From Phycomyces nitens (Eukaryota > Mucoromycota > Mucoromycetes > Mucorales > Phycomycetaceae), in NCBI GenBank assembly GCA_022702545.1, contig JAHRBC010000004.1, forward strand, positions 5,610,001 through 5,674,000: a stretch of DNA of 64,000 nucleotides, given 5' to 3'. Shown in pieces: positions 32,540 through 45,091 of the stretch. The notes under the pieces are model-generated. The model did no database searches, had not been told where the DNA came from, and was given only the letters and a program-made list of their open reading frames with translations. Position 1 is the first letter of the stretch. Each line of letters begins with the position of its first letter. The translations under genes were made by a program, and so were the position numbers.

Positions 32540-35502
32540 TATTTCTAATCCCCGCTCAGCTCATTTTTTGTACCTGCTTGTACAAAAAATCAGCTCTTGA
32601 ACAAGTGCACAGACCAGTTTAAATTACCTAAAAGTCAAAAGAAAAACCAATCGCCGTTCAAAGACGTTCTCTGTCTTTGAAGTTATTACTACATCGATAA
32701 AGACCAACCTTTAACGTTCTTTAATTATGTACTTCTTTACTTGTTTCCTTTTAAAAGCGTTGATTCTCACAGTAAGATACTTATTCTCATCATGTCAAAA
32801 ATATATTCCCACACTGGCTCACGTCATCACCAAAATTCGTGGTGACCTCACACCCACAAAATATTTGTCTATAAAGACAGGGGCTTTGGGCGCGTATTGT
32901 TGTTTCTGTTTCGTTACCTCTCTTCCTGTTACTACTTCTCTTTCTCAAGGGCATGTCAAGGTAAGCAAATTTTCACTTCATCCACTCCTAGTTTCGTCAA
33001 CTATGGCTCCGCCTTTATTATGGACGGACTTTTAATGATGGATGGGTGTGTTTTATGATGTTTTTGAACCATCAAACTAACGTGTCATTCAGATGTAGTG
33101 AACATTTGTTGGTGTCAAAATCATTTCAAAACATGACCCGCCCACTCTATCTTGTACTGGAAATCATACAAGTGGCCTGTCAAAAGCACTAGCAAAGGCG
33201 TGATGCCTAATGACCATCTCTGTCAAACATGGAAATGACCCTCATTCCACCCTCCTGGGTCATTCCCAAGCCTGATACCGTTGTCTCTATCTTTTGCAGC
33301 TGGACTCACGTAGGTATGCCCAACAATATTACTATTTTTGACATTAGCTTTTGGAAATCACATATAGAGTCCAACACGCCTTGGGTCTCATCTCACGAAG
33401 AAATTGATGTTGACTATGAAATCGAATACGGTGAATTGAGAGCACCAGTCAAAAACTCAATGCTACAGCTGGTATACTGAAAACAGCATTGGCCATTACA
33501 TTTCCGTGCGGCATCAACGCACTCCAGTAGGTATGAACATATATTTTTCTATTTTTAATATCTTTGACATCTAACTGTTGGATTCATATATTCGATCAAG
33601 GTCTTCCAAGTCGGTCCCCACGGATGTGCCTCAAGAAACGTCGCCCTGGTCCGGATAGGGTGTGAATATTGCGAGGTTCTAAAGTTCGATTTAACACGCC
33701 AACGGTGAATGGAGGGACGCGTCCATGTCACGTATTGGATTTCGGCTTTGGGACCTTTGCGTATTCACATCTTCTGCAGTGAGTGCAAGCATACTTGAAC
33801 CTCTGGTACGGCTGGTCAGAGTTGTATTGGTATATGCGCTGCAGCCCCGTTGGTCTCTACTGGTTCGATGGCTATCGTCCAGCTCATTTCGGTGTTTGGG
33901 CTCAGCAAGAAGGGAAACATTCGGTTGCTTACTTCATGATGGATATCAAGGTATGTCTATGTCGGAATGCGGTGTGATCTCGGCACAACAGTCCGAGGGT
34001 GATGGAGAGGCGTGTCCATTGCTTATTGGCCCTTGGTTGCATCGTTGTTTCGCCATACACTACCTTGGTAACCGTCAAGTTGTTCGCAATCGGATGTATC
34101 CTAGCCCTTCGGTCTTCGACCTGGCGCCGGCTGATATGGTGTCCGATCTGAGCTCCTTCGTACAGCCAACCAAGGTGTATCGTCGGCACCATTCAGCCCT
34201 TTGGTCCTCGGCTTCCGGTCTTCCAGGTTTTCGGGCATTGGTAAAAGTTTTCTGTTTTCACTGGTACTCACTCTCTATTGTCCTTGATGTTAGCTCTCTG
34301 CTCCGTAGTTTCCAAGTTTCCAGTCATTGGTTTCCGTTCCAGAATGTCCTTGGTAAGTGTTTTCTGTTTTCTGTTTTCACTGGTACTCACTCTCTATTGT
34401 CCTTGATGTTAGCTCTCTGCTCCGTAGTTTCCAAGTTTCCAGTCATTGGCTTCCGTTCCAGAATATCCTTGGTAAGTGTTTTCAGTTTTCTTCAGTACTA
34501 AAGCTATGTTGTTCTTGGTGCTAGTTCGCTGGTTTCTCTGCCGCCGGTTCTTGCTTGAGGGGAGGCATTAAATGCCCATGATAGGTCCAAATGATGAGAT
34601 GATGCTAGATTCTTTTTTTTTTTTTAAAAAAAAGATGGTGCATTCTGATGGTCCCATAAGTATAATAATGCTTCCCTCGTATTTTCGTTGTATTCGACAA
34701 TAAATTTTTATTTTGATCAAGTATATTAGTGGAAATGAATAAAACCCATTTTTATTATCAAGTTTAAACTGTTCATTTTATACTTGGCCCAGAACAACAT
34801 GTTGGTTGTCTTGATACCTGAAAAAAATAATTGCACAGGCCAGCACTTTTGACCAGCTATTAAATATAACCCATGTTTTATTGCTTCATTTATTTCCTTG
34901 AGGGCAGAGGGCCTATCATTCATGTAAAGACAGTAGTTCTACTAATAGTTTTTGCACAGAGAGGCTTCCCTGTCATTTCACTTTTAGAATGTACCATGTC
35001 TGCCAAAGTCTGATGTCGATTTCTCTCAAGTTCAAAAAGTATTTTTTGGGGGTGTTAGAAGCTTTCATTGTTTTAAATTTTTCTTGTCAGTGATAGACCA
35101 AGTTTCTTTGTATTGATTGATAGCACACAAGGTTGTTGCACGCAGTATGTTCTCGTGTCTGTAAAGGCATGCAATTTTCATTCCGCCTATGTTAAGCTTA
35201 CTTACGATTCCTTTCTTAAATCTCAAAGGTTTTTGGGAAAAAAAAAAAAGTCTGTGGGATGAGCATCTTGTACTTTGGACATGCTGTCAAAGATGCCGAT
35301 TGAATTCAAGAGATTGAGAAAAGCAAAGTGTATATGTTAGAGCGAGCAATAGTAATAGTCACGAATAATACGGCGAAAGCTTTGAATAGGTACCCATCAC
35401 AAATAGTTAGAGAGAGTCAATAGTTAAGGTTTCTTAGTTGGAGATACAAATAATTATTTATAGTATTTATAGGTTTCTACAGGCAAAAATATATGGTGTC
35501 TA
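32540..35502 (+). repeat. Unclassified gene-bearing repeat, copy A
   Basis: First of three copies (A +, B -, C +) of an element I cannot place in a known class. It carries a TATAAAG box at 32870-32876, a pyrimidine-rich leader, an ATG near 32951 followed at once by a GTAAGC donor, and many small introns with clear GTAAG/GTATG donors and branch-point-like CTAAC (for example 33534-33600). Frame segments that read like protein include NYGSAFIMDGLLMMDGCSEH, the 83-codon stretch at 33229-33480 (WVIPKPDTVV, SNTPWVSSHEEIDVDYEIEY), SWYTENSIGHYISVRHQ, and LYWYMRCSPVGLYWFDGYRP in the 33.8 kb region. No transposase, reverse transcriptase or helicase motif is visible. I could not build one uninterrupted spliced frame. 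The distal 0.8 kb (34.7-35.5) includes a reverse-strand frame (MNDRPSALKEINEAIKHGLY) also present in B. Confidence 0.75.
34294..34471 (+). repeat. Tandem exon-intron duplication in copy A
   Basis: A 59-nt exon-like block starting CTCTCTGCTCCG and ending TCCTTG occurs at 34294-34352 and again at 34413-34471, each preceded by a TTAG acceptor and followed by a GTAAG donor. The repeat unit is 119 bp. Copy B has the same duplication, copy C has only one block (near 46940). Confidence 0.85.
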
Positions 35503-35708
35503 TTTACTAATAATGGCATGCTTGATCTATATATGAGAATAAGTTCATTTGGAAACCAAAGCAAAACAAGACATCTGGTACAAGGCAGACCTTGAAATGT
35601 ATAGTGTTGTATTCGATTATATAAAGCCATCTAGTTATTTATTAAATAATCGGACAAATAAGCTATACTTTCTACGTTGGTATGTCAAGTATTTATAAAT
35701 TAGTGGCA
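35503..35708. other. Unique segment between copy A and the first LTR
   Basis: About 200 bp not found next to copy B. It ends in TGGCA directly before the LTR. No feature recognised. Confidence 0.5.
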
Positions 35709-36056
35709 TGTTGTGTTTTAGGGTATTAAAACAATAAAAAATAGTAATGGAGATATAGACAGTAAGTGAGTACTTTGAGACTGTATATAAGCTTGTTGTT
35801 ATCAAAATACAAAACGTGCCGCTCTTTATATACTCTTTCAATGTGATGTTGCACTAGCTCTTGGACTTCCTGACACGTGGGGTCTTTCACCACATTAAGA
35901 TATTAGATGGAGTAAGCCTCTGAGCTCAACATCCATGTTACTATTATTCTGATGCATTGCTATACTTCGTCTATCGTACCTTATTAGCTCTAAGCTAATC
36001 TGTACTTATAGCTTATTTATATGTAAAATATACATTAATAAGGCTGGATCACCACA
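35709..36056 (-). repeat. 3' LTR of the chromovirus (LTR1)
   Basis: 348 bp beginning TGTTGTG and ending CACCACA, the TG...CA ends expected of LTRs. It matches 41222-41569 with about twelve differences and 44747-45091 closely. The left flank is TGGCA. Confidence 0.9.
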
Positions 36057-36070
36057 TTATCCCCACCCAG
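36057..36070 (-). promoter_or_regulatory. Polypurine tract of the chromovirus
   Basis: Read on the minus strand, a purine-rich CTGGGTGGGGATAA directly abuts the 3' LTR, the expected position of the plus-strand primer. This supports the orientation of the element. Confidence 0.7.
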
Positions 36071-36516
36071 GTATTAACTGAATACCGTCAAATTCTTCTT
36101 GCACTTTTGTGATCAGCTTCATACCTTTTGATTGTATACATGGCCTGTGTATAAATCTGTATAATGTCTAACATTATCTTTCAAACGAGTACTCTGCGAT
36201 CCTTAAACAACTTTTGTTTAAGATCTACTGCGTTAAATCTTTTGATAAGCTGGTCTTGCATTTCTCTTTCTTTTTGTGCCTGAATTTTCTTTAGGTGTGT
36301 TACGGGAACAGATAACTTTATTGAAGTTTATAAAAAATAACCACCTAAATCATTGTTAGGATAAGTGTAAAAGGTGATGAAATACATACCAAAATACAGA
36401 TTGGTGGTTAAGTTAAAAGAATATGGAAATTGTTCTGGGATGGGGAAAAGGGAAGGAAAATAAGATATACGAGAATTAAGAATATAGGTAATTTGATAGA
36501 AACTAAAAAAGGTACT

Positions 36517-39500
36517 TCATGTAACAACGTACAGAGTCTTTATAATGTGAATATTAAGTGAAATTGGAACAGGTGTCTGATGTGCATCTTTCGTATCCTT
36601 CAACAATCTTTTGTTGGCCTTATTTATCTCCTTGATACCTTCTGGTACTTCACCAATTCTTTGCCAGTATTCCTTAATGAACTTTGGAACGGCAAAATGA
36701 TCCTCTGGCTCCCAGGTATCATGAGATTTATCATAGTCTAACCATTTGCATCTGTAGATATACTTGTTCTTGTCATCTTTCTTATGACCAATAATAGCTT
36801 CAACTTCATAAAAGTCGTTCTTTTGCTCTAATATCTTATCTGAGACTTTCTTTAACAGAGAAGGAGGATAATTCCTGGGTTCTAAGAAACCCTTTTCATT
36901 CTTCAATACATATGTATTAGCAGCAGTTTTTCTGAAAACAGTATAGAATCCCTTATACTTTGGATCCAACTTATTCTTTTTTTCTGTCACCAAAATCATG
37001 ACTATTGATCCAGGAGCTAGATCCATGATTTTATGACTTTTGTCGAAATTCTTCTTCTGCTTCTCAGTGACTTGTTTCACTTGCTCATACACTACAGGAT
37101 AGACAATCTCGGTCATCCTCTTTATTTTCTCTTGCAACTCTTTCTGAATCTGTTCAGAATTCGCACTATCCTTCTCTTTACTAAAGTCCTTGAAGTCATT
37201 TGGATTCCTTCCAGACATTAAAGAGAATGGTGTACTTTTAGTCCTAGCATTATACTTGCTATTCAGAAACAACTGTGCAGCTGGTACCTTCTGATCCCAA
37301 TCAGCGACGTTTCCAACTATTTGTTTCTTGATGGTGTTCACTGCCGTCTGGACAGCTCTTTCACTCGTACCATTAGCTCTAGGATGATACTGCGATATCA
37401 ACGCATGTTCAAAACCAATATTCTCTTTTATACATGTCATCAATGAGTTCACAAACTCTCGTCCACAATCACTCTGCAACTTTCTCATTGGACCTCATGT
37501 GCTTATCACGTCCAGTACTTGTAAAGCAATAGTTGCCGCACCCTTATTTGGTATAGCGCGCAATACATAAAACTTGCTTGCAATGTCAATCATGACTAAC
37601 AATTACTCATTTCCTTTGGTCGATGTTGTAAATGACCCTGCCAGATATATTCCCCAACTATCACCAGGAAGTGTTGCAGTTACAGGTTTTAAAGGATTAT
37701 AACCTTTTATTGTGATATTGTGACGTTGACACTGTATACACGCTTTTACTAGGTCATTCGTTTGAATCTTCAAGTTGGTCCAATAAATACCTTTTCTCTT
37801 CAAGGCATGTAGTATCGCCTCTACACCAAAATGTCCTTTCAAATGCTCTTCTACTAGGAGCATATTCCTCTCATTCTCTGTAGGAGGAGTAAAGTATTCA
37901 CCACTCAATATATCTGGAAGCTGCTCCTAGTGGCTGCACTATTTCTCATTATGCACTTGAGCATATTATCCCCACCCAGTTCATTTGACTCTGTTTCAGT
38001 TTCTTCAGACAAACGCGACAACGCATCTGGCAATGCATTAGAAACACCAGGCAAACGAACGATCTTAAAGTCATACTGTAAAATTGTGTCCATCCATGCA
38101 AGCATCTTTAGATTCGCAACACGCTGGGTATGGAGGTATGTCAACGCCTTGTGATCCGTATGCAAGATGAAGTGAGAACCATATATATACTTGTGAAAAC
38201 GCTTGAGTGCAAATACTAAAACTAACAGCTCTCTTTTCGTTGCCGAATACTTTATTTCGCTCTTTGACAAGCTCTTAGCTACGAACGAAATATATTTCAT
38301 TTTACCATCTATGACCTGATGCAACACTGCCCCAATTCCAGTTAGGGACGCATCACCGCTAATACGAAAAGGAGAATTCATATCTGGATATGATAAAACT
38401 GTATCACTCAACAGTGCTTTCTTCAAGTTGACAAACGCAGTCTAATGCTTGTCAGTCCACAAATGTGTAATCGACTTTTCATTCCTCAATGAATCTAGTG
38501 GCGACATTATTGCCGATACATTTGGGATCAATGTTCTAAAGTAGTTGATCAAACCACAATAGCTCTGGATATCTTTACCCGTTCTTGGTTAAGGAAACTC
38601 CAAAACATTAACAAGCTTTCTGCGGTCCATAGTAATACCATCAGGTGAAATATGAAAACCAAGCAGATATATTTCTTTCTGAAAGAAATGACACTTCTTC
38701 GGATTCAACTTCAAGTGTACCTTGTGCTCCTCAAACGTCTTGCTCGCACATACTATGTCATCCACAAAGAATCTTACAAATGATAAACCTTCCAAAACTA
38801 TACTCATAGCTCTTTGAAACTGTGAACTGACATGCTTGATACCAAACAGTGTACCAATTGGCTTGTACTGTATACCTCGCCATGTAAAACTAAGCTTGTG
38901 CGCATCCTTTGGGTTCAACCGCAAAGAATTAAATGCAGACTTCAAGTCTAAAGTTGAATAAATATTTGCACCTTTCAAATCTTCAAACAACCCACCGATC
39001 AATGGCAATGGCATTCTGTCTATTGACTTCAACAGAGAATTCAGCAGCCTTGGATCATGACAAACACGATAACCAGTCACTTCTCCTTTACCATTCGTCT
39101 CCTTGACAACAGTCAAAGGAGTATTCCATTCTGTGTTTGCTGACGCTCTTTCAACTATGCCATTTTCAAGCCATTCTTTCACTTGCTCATCCACTATTCC
39201 TTGCATCTTGAAAGGTATGGGATAAGGGCTTTTGAATGCTGTAGTATTTTCTAGAGTATCCAAGCAAACAACACACCCTTAGGAATAGACTGATTTTCGT
39301 CTATAAACTTTTGAATATAATTCACGGCTTCCTCAAACTGTTTGGGGCCAACAGCCGGATTATTTTCCTTTTGTTCATTTTCTCTTTCTATGGATTCAAG
39401 TAAATCACTCTTATTATTGAAACGTCTATCAGCTTCTTTACGTTCCTCAGTTGAATCCTTGTCATCATATGATAAAGGTAAACCATAAATACCAATACCA

Positions 39501-40117
39501 AGAAGTGACATACAATCAGTACCAATACTGAAGTCATATTCGTGATTATTCGTTAAATTCATAGCTTCAAACTCACGCTTAATGGTCTTACCATTACAAG
39601 TAACACCTATAACACAAGTACCAATTCTCTTGATATAAGTATTACTGTCAGCTAAACCTATAAAAAACTTATGGACATTACTCTTATCCACTAGCTTTTC
39701 ATTTATGTGGGTTATGTAATTTATATGAAGATTCTTCTTCAAGCAAAAATTCTTATCCACAGAACTAAATGTGGCACCACAGTCCAACAGAGAGGTTGTT
39801 CTGATAGAATTATTTGCAAGAATCGGAAAAGTGATGTTAGTGCTCATGTTATTAAAATCCTTTTTAATAATCATCTCTTGTCGATTGAGATTACAATCCA
39901 AGGCCATCTTAGCCAGAGCACTTTCACGATATTCACTGTCCAAAGACCATAACGATGAGGAACTATCCTCTTTCCCCACAGGGGGTACAATCGCTGCACT
40001 CGCAACAGAACGGACTGACATTCTGGACAACTTTGTCCTATTGTAAACTTCCTTTTTGGGACACAAGTGTCCCTTCTCCCAGGGAGCCTTGCACGAAAAG
40101 CAAACATTTGCTTTCAC
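36517..40117 (-). pseudogene. Chromovirus pol (protease, RT, RNase H, integrase, chromodomain)
   Basis: Reading from 40117 downward: a Cys/His knuckle (CFSCKAPWEKGHLCP), an aspartic protease motif LLDCGAT, a frame change near 39255, then reverse transcriptase with GYRVCHDPRLLN, YSTLDLKSAF and the FVDDIV active-site box. Stops interrupt the frame near 38590 and 38442. RNase H reads FRISGDASLTGIGAVLHQ. The integrase HHCC region (LKGHFGVEAILHALKRKGI ... CIQCQ) is followed by SWGIYLAGSF, where Tyr (codon at 37645-37647) replaces the usual catalytic Asp, a stop near 37603, then LQSDCGREFVNS and RANGTSERAVQ. The C-terminus has a chromodomain (YEVEAIIGHKKDDKNKYIYR, KWLDYDKSHDTWEPEDHF) of the type that binds modified histones. 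The protein is broken in several places and cannot be functional. Confidence 0.9.
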
Positions 40118-40153
40118 AGCCTTTCTAAAGTCCCAGGAAGACTTCTTGTGACT

Positions 40154-41194
40154 CTAAGCACACTCATTACTAGCCAAAGACATCTTCTTACCCTTTTCCA
40201 CTCCAGTGGAGGAAGCACTTCCTCCATTGGCCCGGGCATAAGAATTCCAGGCGGTCACTTCCCTAGTCTCATCAGGATTATGAAGTAACGCAGAAGAGTC
40301 GCTTGTAGAAGCACTTACCAGGTCTATAATGTCCTCGATCTTCGAGGGCATCTTGGTGTCATAGTTGGCGGAGAGAGAGCTGAGGCATGCCTCTCGGACT
40401 TCCGGCCTCAGATTCCACCAAAAACAGAGAAGCAACTGGACACCATCCTCAAGACCAGCTTGTCCGAGAAATTTCTTAAATGTCGCGCCAAAGGAACGAG
40501 CAGATTCACCTTTGCCTTGCTTCATGCACCAGACACGGCCCATGTTCGGAAACTTTCTGAACAGAGTGTCGTAGTGATCCAACAGAATACTTTCGACCTT
40601 CTTCCACTTGTACTCTTTGCCCTTTAGTTTGTCTTCAAACAAAGATCGCTCCTTTTTGTTCAAACAAGGAGGCAGAAATCTTTCCCAGCTATCGTCTAAC
40701 GAAAGTGAGTGGGCCTCAAGCACCATAGTGAACTCTTGGCAGAAAGCATGCACCGAGTCGAACACATCTTTGTTCGCCTTGACCTGAAGGGTCTCGGACC
40801 TCAGCTGCAAAAACGGAAGGTTGTTCGGAACCAACATGCTCTTCTTGTCCAGGGGAACGGCGGCGGGAGCGTTGGATGCCTTGAGCACCTTCAGGATGTT
40901 CTCGGCCTCGAGAAACAGTTCTTCGGCCTCCTTGCAGCGGGCAGAAGCGAGCTTTGTGACCTCCGATAAGGGATCCACCTTGGATACGGCCAAGTAGTTG
41001 CCAAGAAGAACGTAGTAGGTGTTCTTCTTTCTTCTTAGGTCTTCTTTTGCTGAGTCCAGCAATAACGCAGCAGTAGCCTTCACATCAGAGATGGACATTT
41101 CAACATCAGAGTCCAGATGACCAGCAGAGTTTAGAACCACGGGGAAAATGAAACCAGATTCAACGGGGGAGTCAACGGCAGATTGGGTAGACAT
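40154..41194 (-). pseudogene. Chromovirus gag
   Basis: Begins at an ATG at 41192-41194 (MSTQSAVDSPVESG), 27 nt inside the 5' LTR. Encodes a capsid-like protein of about 346 residues with a helical, Lys/Glu-rich N-terminal part and a typical retrotransposon gag region (FLPPCLNKKERSLFEDKLKG, SARSFGATFKKFLGQAGLED). An in-frame TAG at 40154-40156 separates it from the zinc knuckle 20 codons further on in the same frame. This is either a read-through stop or a mutation; given the decay elsewhere I prefer mutation. Confidence 0.8.
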
Positions 41195-41221
41195 GTTATT
41201 TGACGAATTCAAAGTAAAAAA

Positions 41222-41569
41222 TGTTGTGTTTTAGGGTATAAAAACAATAAAAAATAGTAATGGAGATATAGACAGTAAGTGAGTACTTTGAGACTGTATA
41301 TAAGCTTGTCGTTATCAAAATACAAAACGTGTCACTCTTTATATACTCTTTCAATGTGCTGTTGCACTAGCTCTTGGACTTCCTGATACGTGGGATCTTT
41401 CACCACATTAAGATATTAGATGGAGTAAGCTTCTGAGCTCAACATCCATGTTACTATTATTCTAATGCATTGCTATACTTCCTTTATCGTACCTTATTAG
41501 CTCTCGGCTAATCTGTACTTATAGCTTATTTATATGTAAAATATACATTAATAAGGCTGGATCACCACA
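41222..41569 (-). repeat. 5' LTR of the chromovirus (LTR2)
   Basis: 348 bp with TGTTGTG ... CACCACA ends, partner of 35709-36056. Its outer flank is TAGAC, which does not match the TGGCA beside LTR1. The outer boundary coincides with the inner end of repeat copy B. Confidence 0.9.
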
Positions 41570-44540
41570 TAGACACCATATATTTTTGCCTGTAGAAACC
41601 TATAAATACTATAAATAATTATTTGTATCTCCAACTAAGAAACCTTAACTATTGACTCTCTCTCTAACTATTTGTGATGGGTACCTATTCAAAGCTTTCG
41701 CCGTATTATTCGTGACTATTACTATTGCTCGCTCTAACATATACACTTTGCTTTTCTCAATCTCTTGAATTCAATCGGCATCTTTGACAGCATGTCCAAA
41801 GTACAAGATGCTCATCCCACAGACTTTTTTTTTTTCCCAAAAACCTTTGAGATTTAAGAAAGGAATCGTAAGTAAGCTTAACATAGGCGGAATGAAAATT
41901 GCATGCCTTTACAGACACGAGAACATACTGCGTGCAACAACCTTGTGTGCTATCAATCAATACAAAGAAACTTGGTCTATCACTGACAAGAAAAATTTAA
42001 AACAATGAAAGCTTCTAACACCCCCAAAAAATACTTTTTGAACTTGAGAGAAATCGACATCAGACTTTGGCAGACATGGTACATTCTAAAAGTGAAATGA
42101 CAGGGAAGCCTCTCTGTGCAAAAACTATTAGTAGAACTACTGTCTTTACATGAATGATAGGCCCTCTGCCCTCAAGGAAATAAATGAAGCAATAAAACAT
42201 GGGTTATATTTAATAGCTGGTCAAAAGTGCTGGCCTGTGCAATTATTTTTTTCAGGTATCAAGACAACCAACATGTTGTTCTGGGCCAAGTATAAAATGA
42301 ACAGTTTAAACTTGATAATAAAAATGGGTTTTATTCATTTCCACTAATATACTTGATCAAAATAAAAATTTATTGTCGAATACAACGAAAATACGAGGGA
42401 AGCATTATTATACTTATGGGACCATCAGAATGCACCATCTTTTTTTTAAAAAAAAAAAAGAATCTAGCATCATCTCATCATTTGGACCTATCATGGGCAT
42501 TTAATGCCTCCCCTCAAGCAAGAACCGGCGGCAGAGAAACCAGCGAACTAGCACCAAGAACAACATAGCTTTAGTACTGAAGAAAACTGAAAACACTTAC
42601 CAAGGATATTCTGGAACGGAAGCCAATGACTGGAAACTTGGAAACTACGGAGCAGAGAGCTAACATCAAGGACAATAGAGAGTGAGTACCAGTGAAAACA
42701 GAAAACAGAAAACACTTACCAAGGACATTCTGGAACGGAAACCAATGACTGGAAACTTGGAAACTACGGAGCAGAGAGCTAACATCAAGGACAATAGAGA
42801 GTGAGTACCAGTGAAAACAGAAAACTTTTACCAATGCCCGAAAACCTGGAAGACCGGAAGCCGAGGACCAAAGGGCTGAATGGTGCCGACGATACACCTT
42901 GGTTGGCTGTACGAAGGAGCTCAGATCGGACACCATATCAGCCGGCGCCAGGTCGAAGACCGAAGGGCTAGGATACATCCGATTGCGAACAACTTGACGG
43001 TTACCAAGGTAGTGTATGGCGAAACAACGATGCAACCAAGGGCCAATAAGCAATGGACACGCCTCTCCATCACCCTCGGACTGTTGTGCCGAGATCACAC
43101 CGCATTCCGACATAGACATACCTTGATATCCATCATGAAGTAAGCAACCGAATGTTTCCCTTCTTGCTGAGCCCAAACACCGAAATGAGCTGGACGATAG
43201 CCATCGAACCAGTAGAGACCAACGGGGCTGCAGCGCATATACCAATACAACTCTGACCAGCCGTACCAGAGGTTCAAGTATGCTTGCACTCACTGCAGAA
43301 GATGTGAATACGCAAAGGTCCCAAAGCCGAAATCCAATACGTGACATGGACGCGTCCCTCCATTCACCGTTGGCGTGTTAAATCGAACTTTAGAACCTCG
43401 CAATATTCACACCCTATCCGGACCAGGGCGACGTTTCTTGAGGCACATCCGTGGGGACCGACTTGGAAGACCTTGATCGAATATATGAATCCAACAGTTA
43501 GATGTCAAAGATATTAAAAATAGAAAAATATATGTTCATACCTACTGGAGTGCGTTGATGCCGCACGGAAATGTAATGGCCAATGCTGTTTTCAGTATAC
43601 CAGCTGTAGCATTGAGTTTTTGACTGGTGCTCTCAATTCACCGTATTCGATTTCATAGTCAACATCAATTTCTTCGTGAGATGAGACCCAAGGCGTGTTG
43701 GACTCTATATGTGATTTCCAAAAGTTAATGTCAAAAACAGTAATATTGTTGGGCATACCTACGTGAGTCCAGCTGCAAAAGATAGAGACAACGGTATCAG
43801 GCTTGGGAATGACCCAGGAGGGTGGAATGAGGGTCATTTCCATGTTTGACAGAGATGGTCATTAGGCATCACGCCTTTGCTAGTGCTTTTGACAGGCCAC
43901 TTGTATGATTTCCAGTACAAGATAGAGTGGGCGGGTCATGTTTTGAAATGATTTTGACACCAACAAATGTTCACTACATCTGAATGACACGTTAGTTTGA
44001 TGGTTCAAAAACATCATAAAACACACCCATCCATCATTAAAAGTCCGTCCATAATAAAGGCGGAGCCATAGTTGACGAAACTAGGAGTGGATGAAGTGAA
44101 AATTTGCTTACCTTAACATGCCCTTGAGAAAGAGAAGTAGTAACAGGAAGAGAGGTAACGAAACAGAAACAACAATACGCGCTTAAAGCCCCTGTCTTTA
44201 TAGACAAATATTTTGTGGGTGTGAGGTCACCACGAATTTTGGTGATGACGTGAGCCAGTGTGGGAATATATTTTTGACATGATGAGAATAAGTATCTTAC
44301 TGTGAGAATCAACGCTTTTAAAAGGAAACAAGTAAAGAAGTACATAATTAAAGAACGTTAAAGGTTGGTCTTCATTTGTGTAGTATTAAAACTTCAAGAC
44401 GGAGCACATCTTTGAACGGCGATTAGTTTTTCTTTAACATTTAGGTAATTTAAGCTGGACCGTGCACTTGTTCAAGAATAATTGTTTTTTGTACAAGCAT
44501 GTACAAATAATCTTAGCGGACATCAGAAATACATTTGCCC
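41570..44540 (-). repeat. Unclassified gene-bearing repeat, copy B (inverted)
   Basis: Reverse-complement copy of 32540-35502, very nearly identical over most of its length, including the 119-bp tandem exon duplication (42590-42780 region) and the distal segment with the MNDRPSALKEIN frame (42150-42347, now on the plus strand). In its promoter-proximal part (44.1-44.5 kb), however, B shares variants with copy C rather than A, for example in the leader upstream of the TATA-like box and in the coding stretch at 43592-43843 (Val and Asn where A has Ile and Ser). A and B together form an inverted repeat of about 3 kb per arm with the chromovirus in the loop. Confidence 0.85.
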
Positions 44541-44746
44541 TTTCGAAATACTCAAGTATCTCATTCTTTTTTCATATCATATAGAGTTGTGTATCCCATT
44601 TATCCTAAACAATTGTTTAGCAAATATCAAAGATAGAGTGTACTCTGCCACATATTTTTATTTGGTGTAAGAGCAAATGGAGTTTTGATACGAAATAAAA
44701 ATAAATTTGTTTTTTTTATTCATTATTCTGTACTCTTAAAGGGCAA
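44541..44746. other. Segment between copy B and the solo LTR
   Basis: About 200 bp of A/T-rich sequence present only here. It ends GGGCAA directly before the LTR. No feature recognised. Confidence 0.45.
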
Positions 44747-45091
44747 TGTTGTGTTTTAGGGTAATAAAAACAATACAAAATAGTAATGGAGATATAGACA
44801 GTGAGTACTTTGAGACTGTATATAAGCTTGTCATTATCAAAATACAAAACGTGCCGCTCTTTATATACTCTTTCAATGTGATGTTGCACTAGCTCTTGGA
44901 CTTCCTGATACGTGGGGTCTTTCACCACATTAAGATATTAGATGGAGTAAGCTTCTGAGCTCAACATCCATGTTACTATTATTCTGATGCATTGCTATAA
45001 TTCCTTTATCGTACCTTACTAGCTCTCGGCTAATCTGTACTTATAGCTTATCTATATGTAAAATATACATTAATAAGGCTGGATCACCACA
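44747..45091 (-). repeat. Solo LTR (LTR3) of the same chromovirus family
   Basis: 345 bp closely matching the two LTRs of the adjacent element, with the same TG...CA ends and no internal coding region beside it. The right flank is TGGCA (45092-45096), identical to the left flank of LTR1 9.4 kb away, while its left flank is GGCAA. Confidence 0.88.

Larger units (their letters stand above)
35709..41569 (-). mobile_element. Chromovirus (Ty3/gypsy LTR retrotransposon), decayed
   Basis: A 5.86-kb element between two 348-bp LTRs in direct orientation, transcribed on the minus strand. It holds gag, then protease, reverse transcriptase, RNase H, integrase and a terminal chromodomain, the Ty3/gypsy chromovirus order. 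The LTRs differ at roughly a dozen positions, so insertion is not recent. Several in-frame stops and frame changes and a changed integrase catalytic position show that it is inactive. Only about 27 nt separate the 5' LTR from the first gag ATG, too short for a long tRNA primer-site leader, which would fit a self-priming type, although this is inference. It lies between the inverted repeat copies A and B. Confidence 0.9.

Noticed and set aside
42571..43347. 258-codon frame in copies A and B (also 33725-34501) as a single-exon gene
   Set aside because: It runs straight across clear GTAAG/TTAG intron signals and the tandem exon duplication, and it is shortened in copy C. It is more likely read-through of a spliced gene than a real protein.
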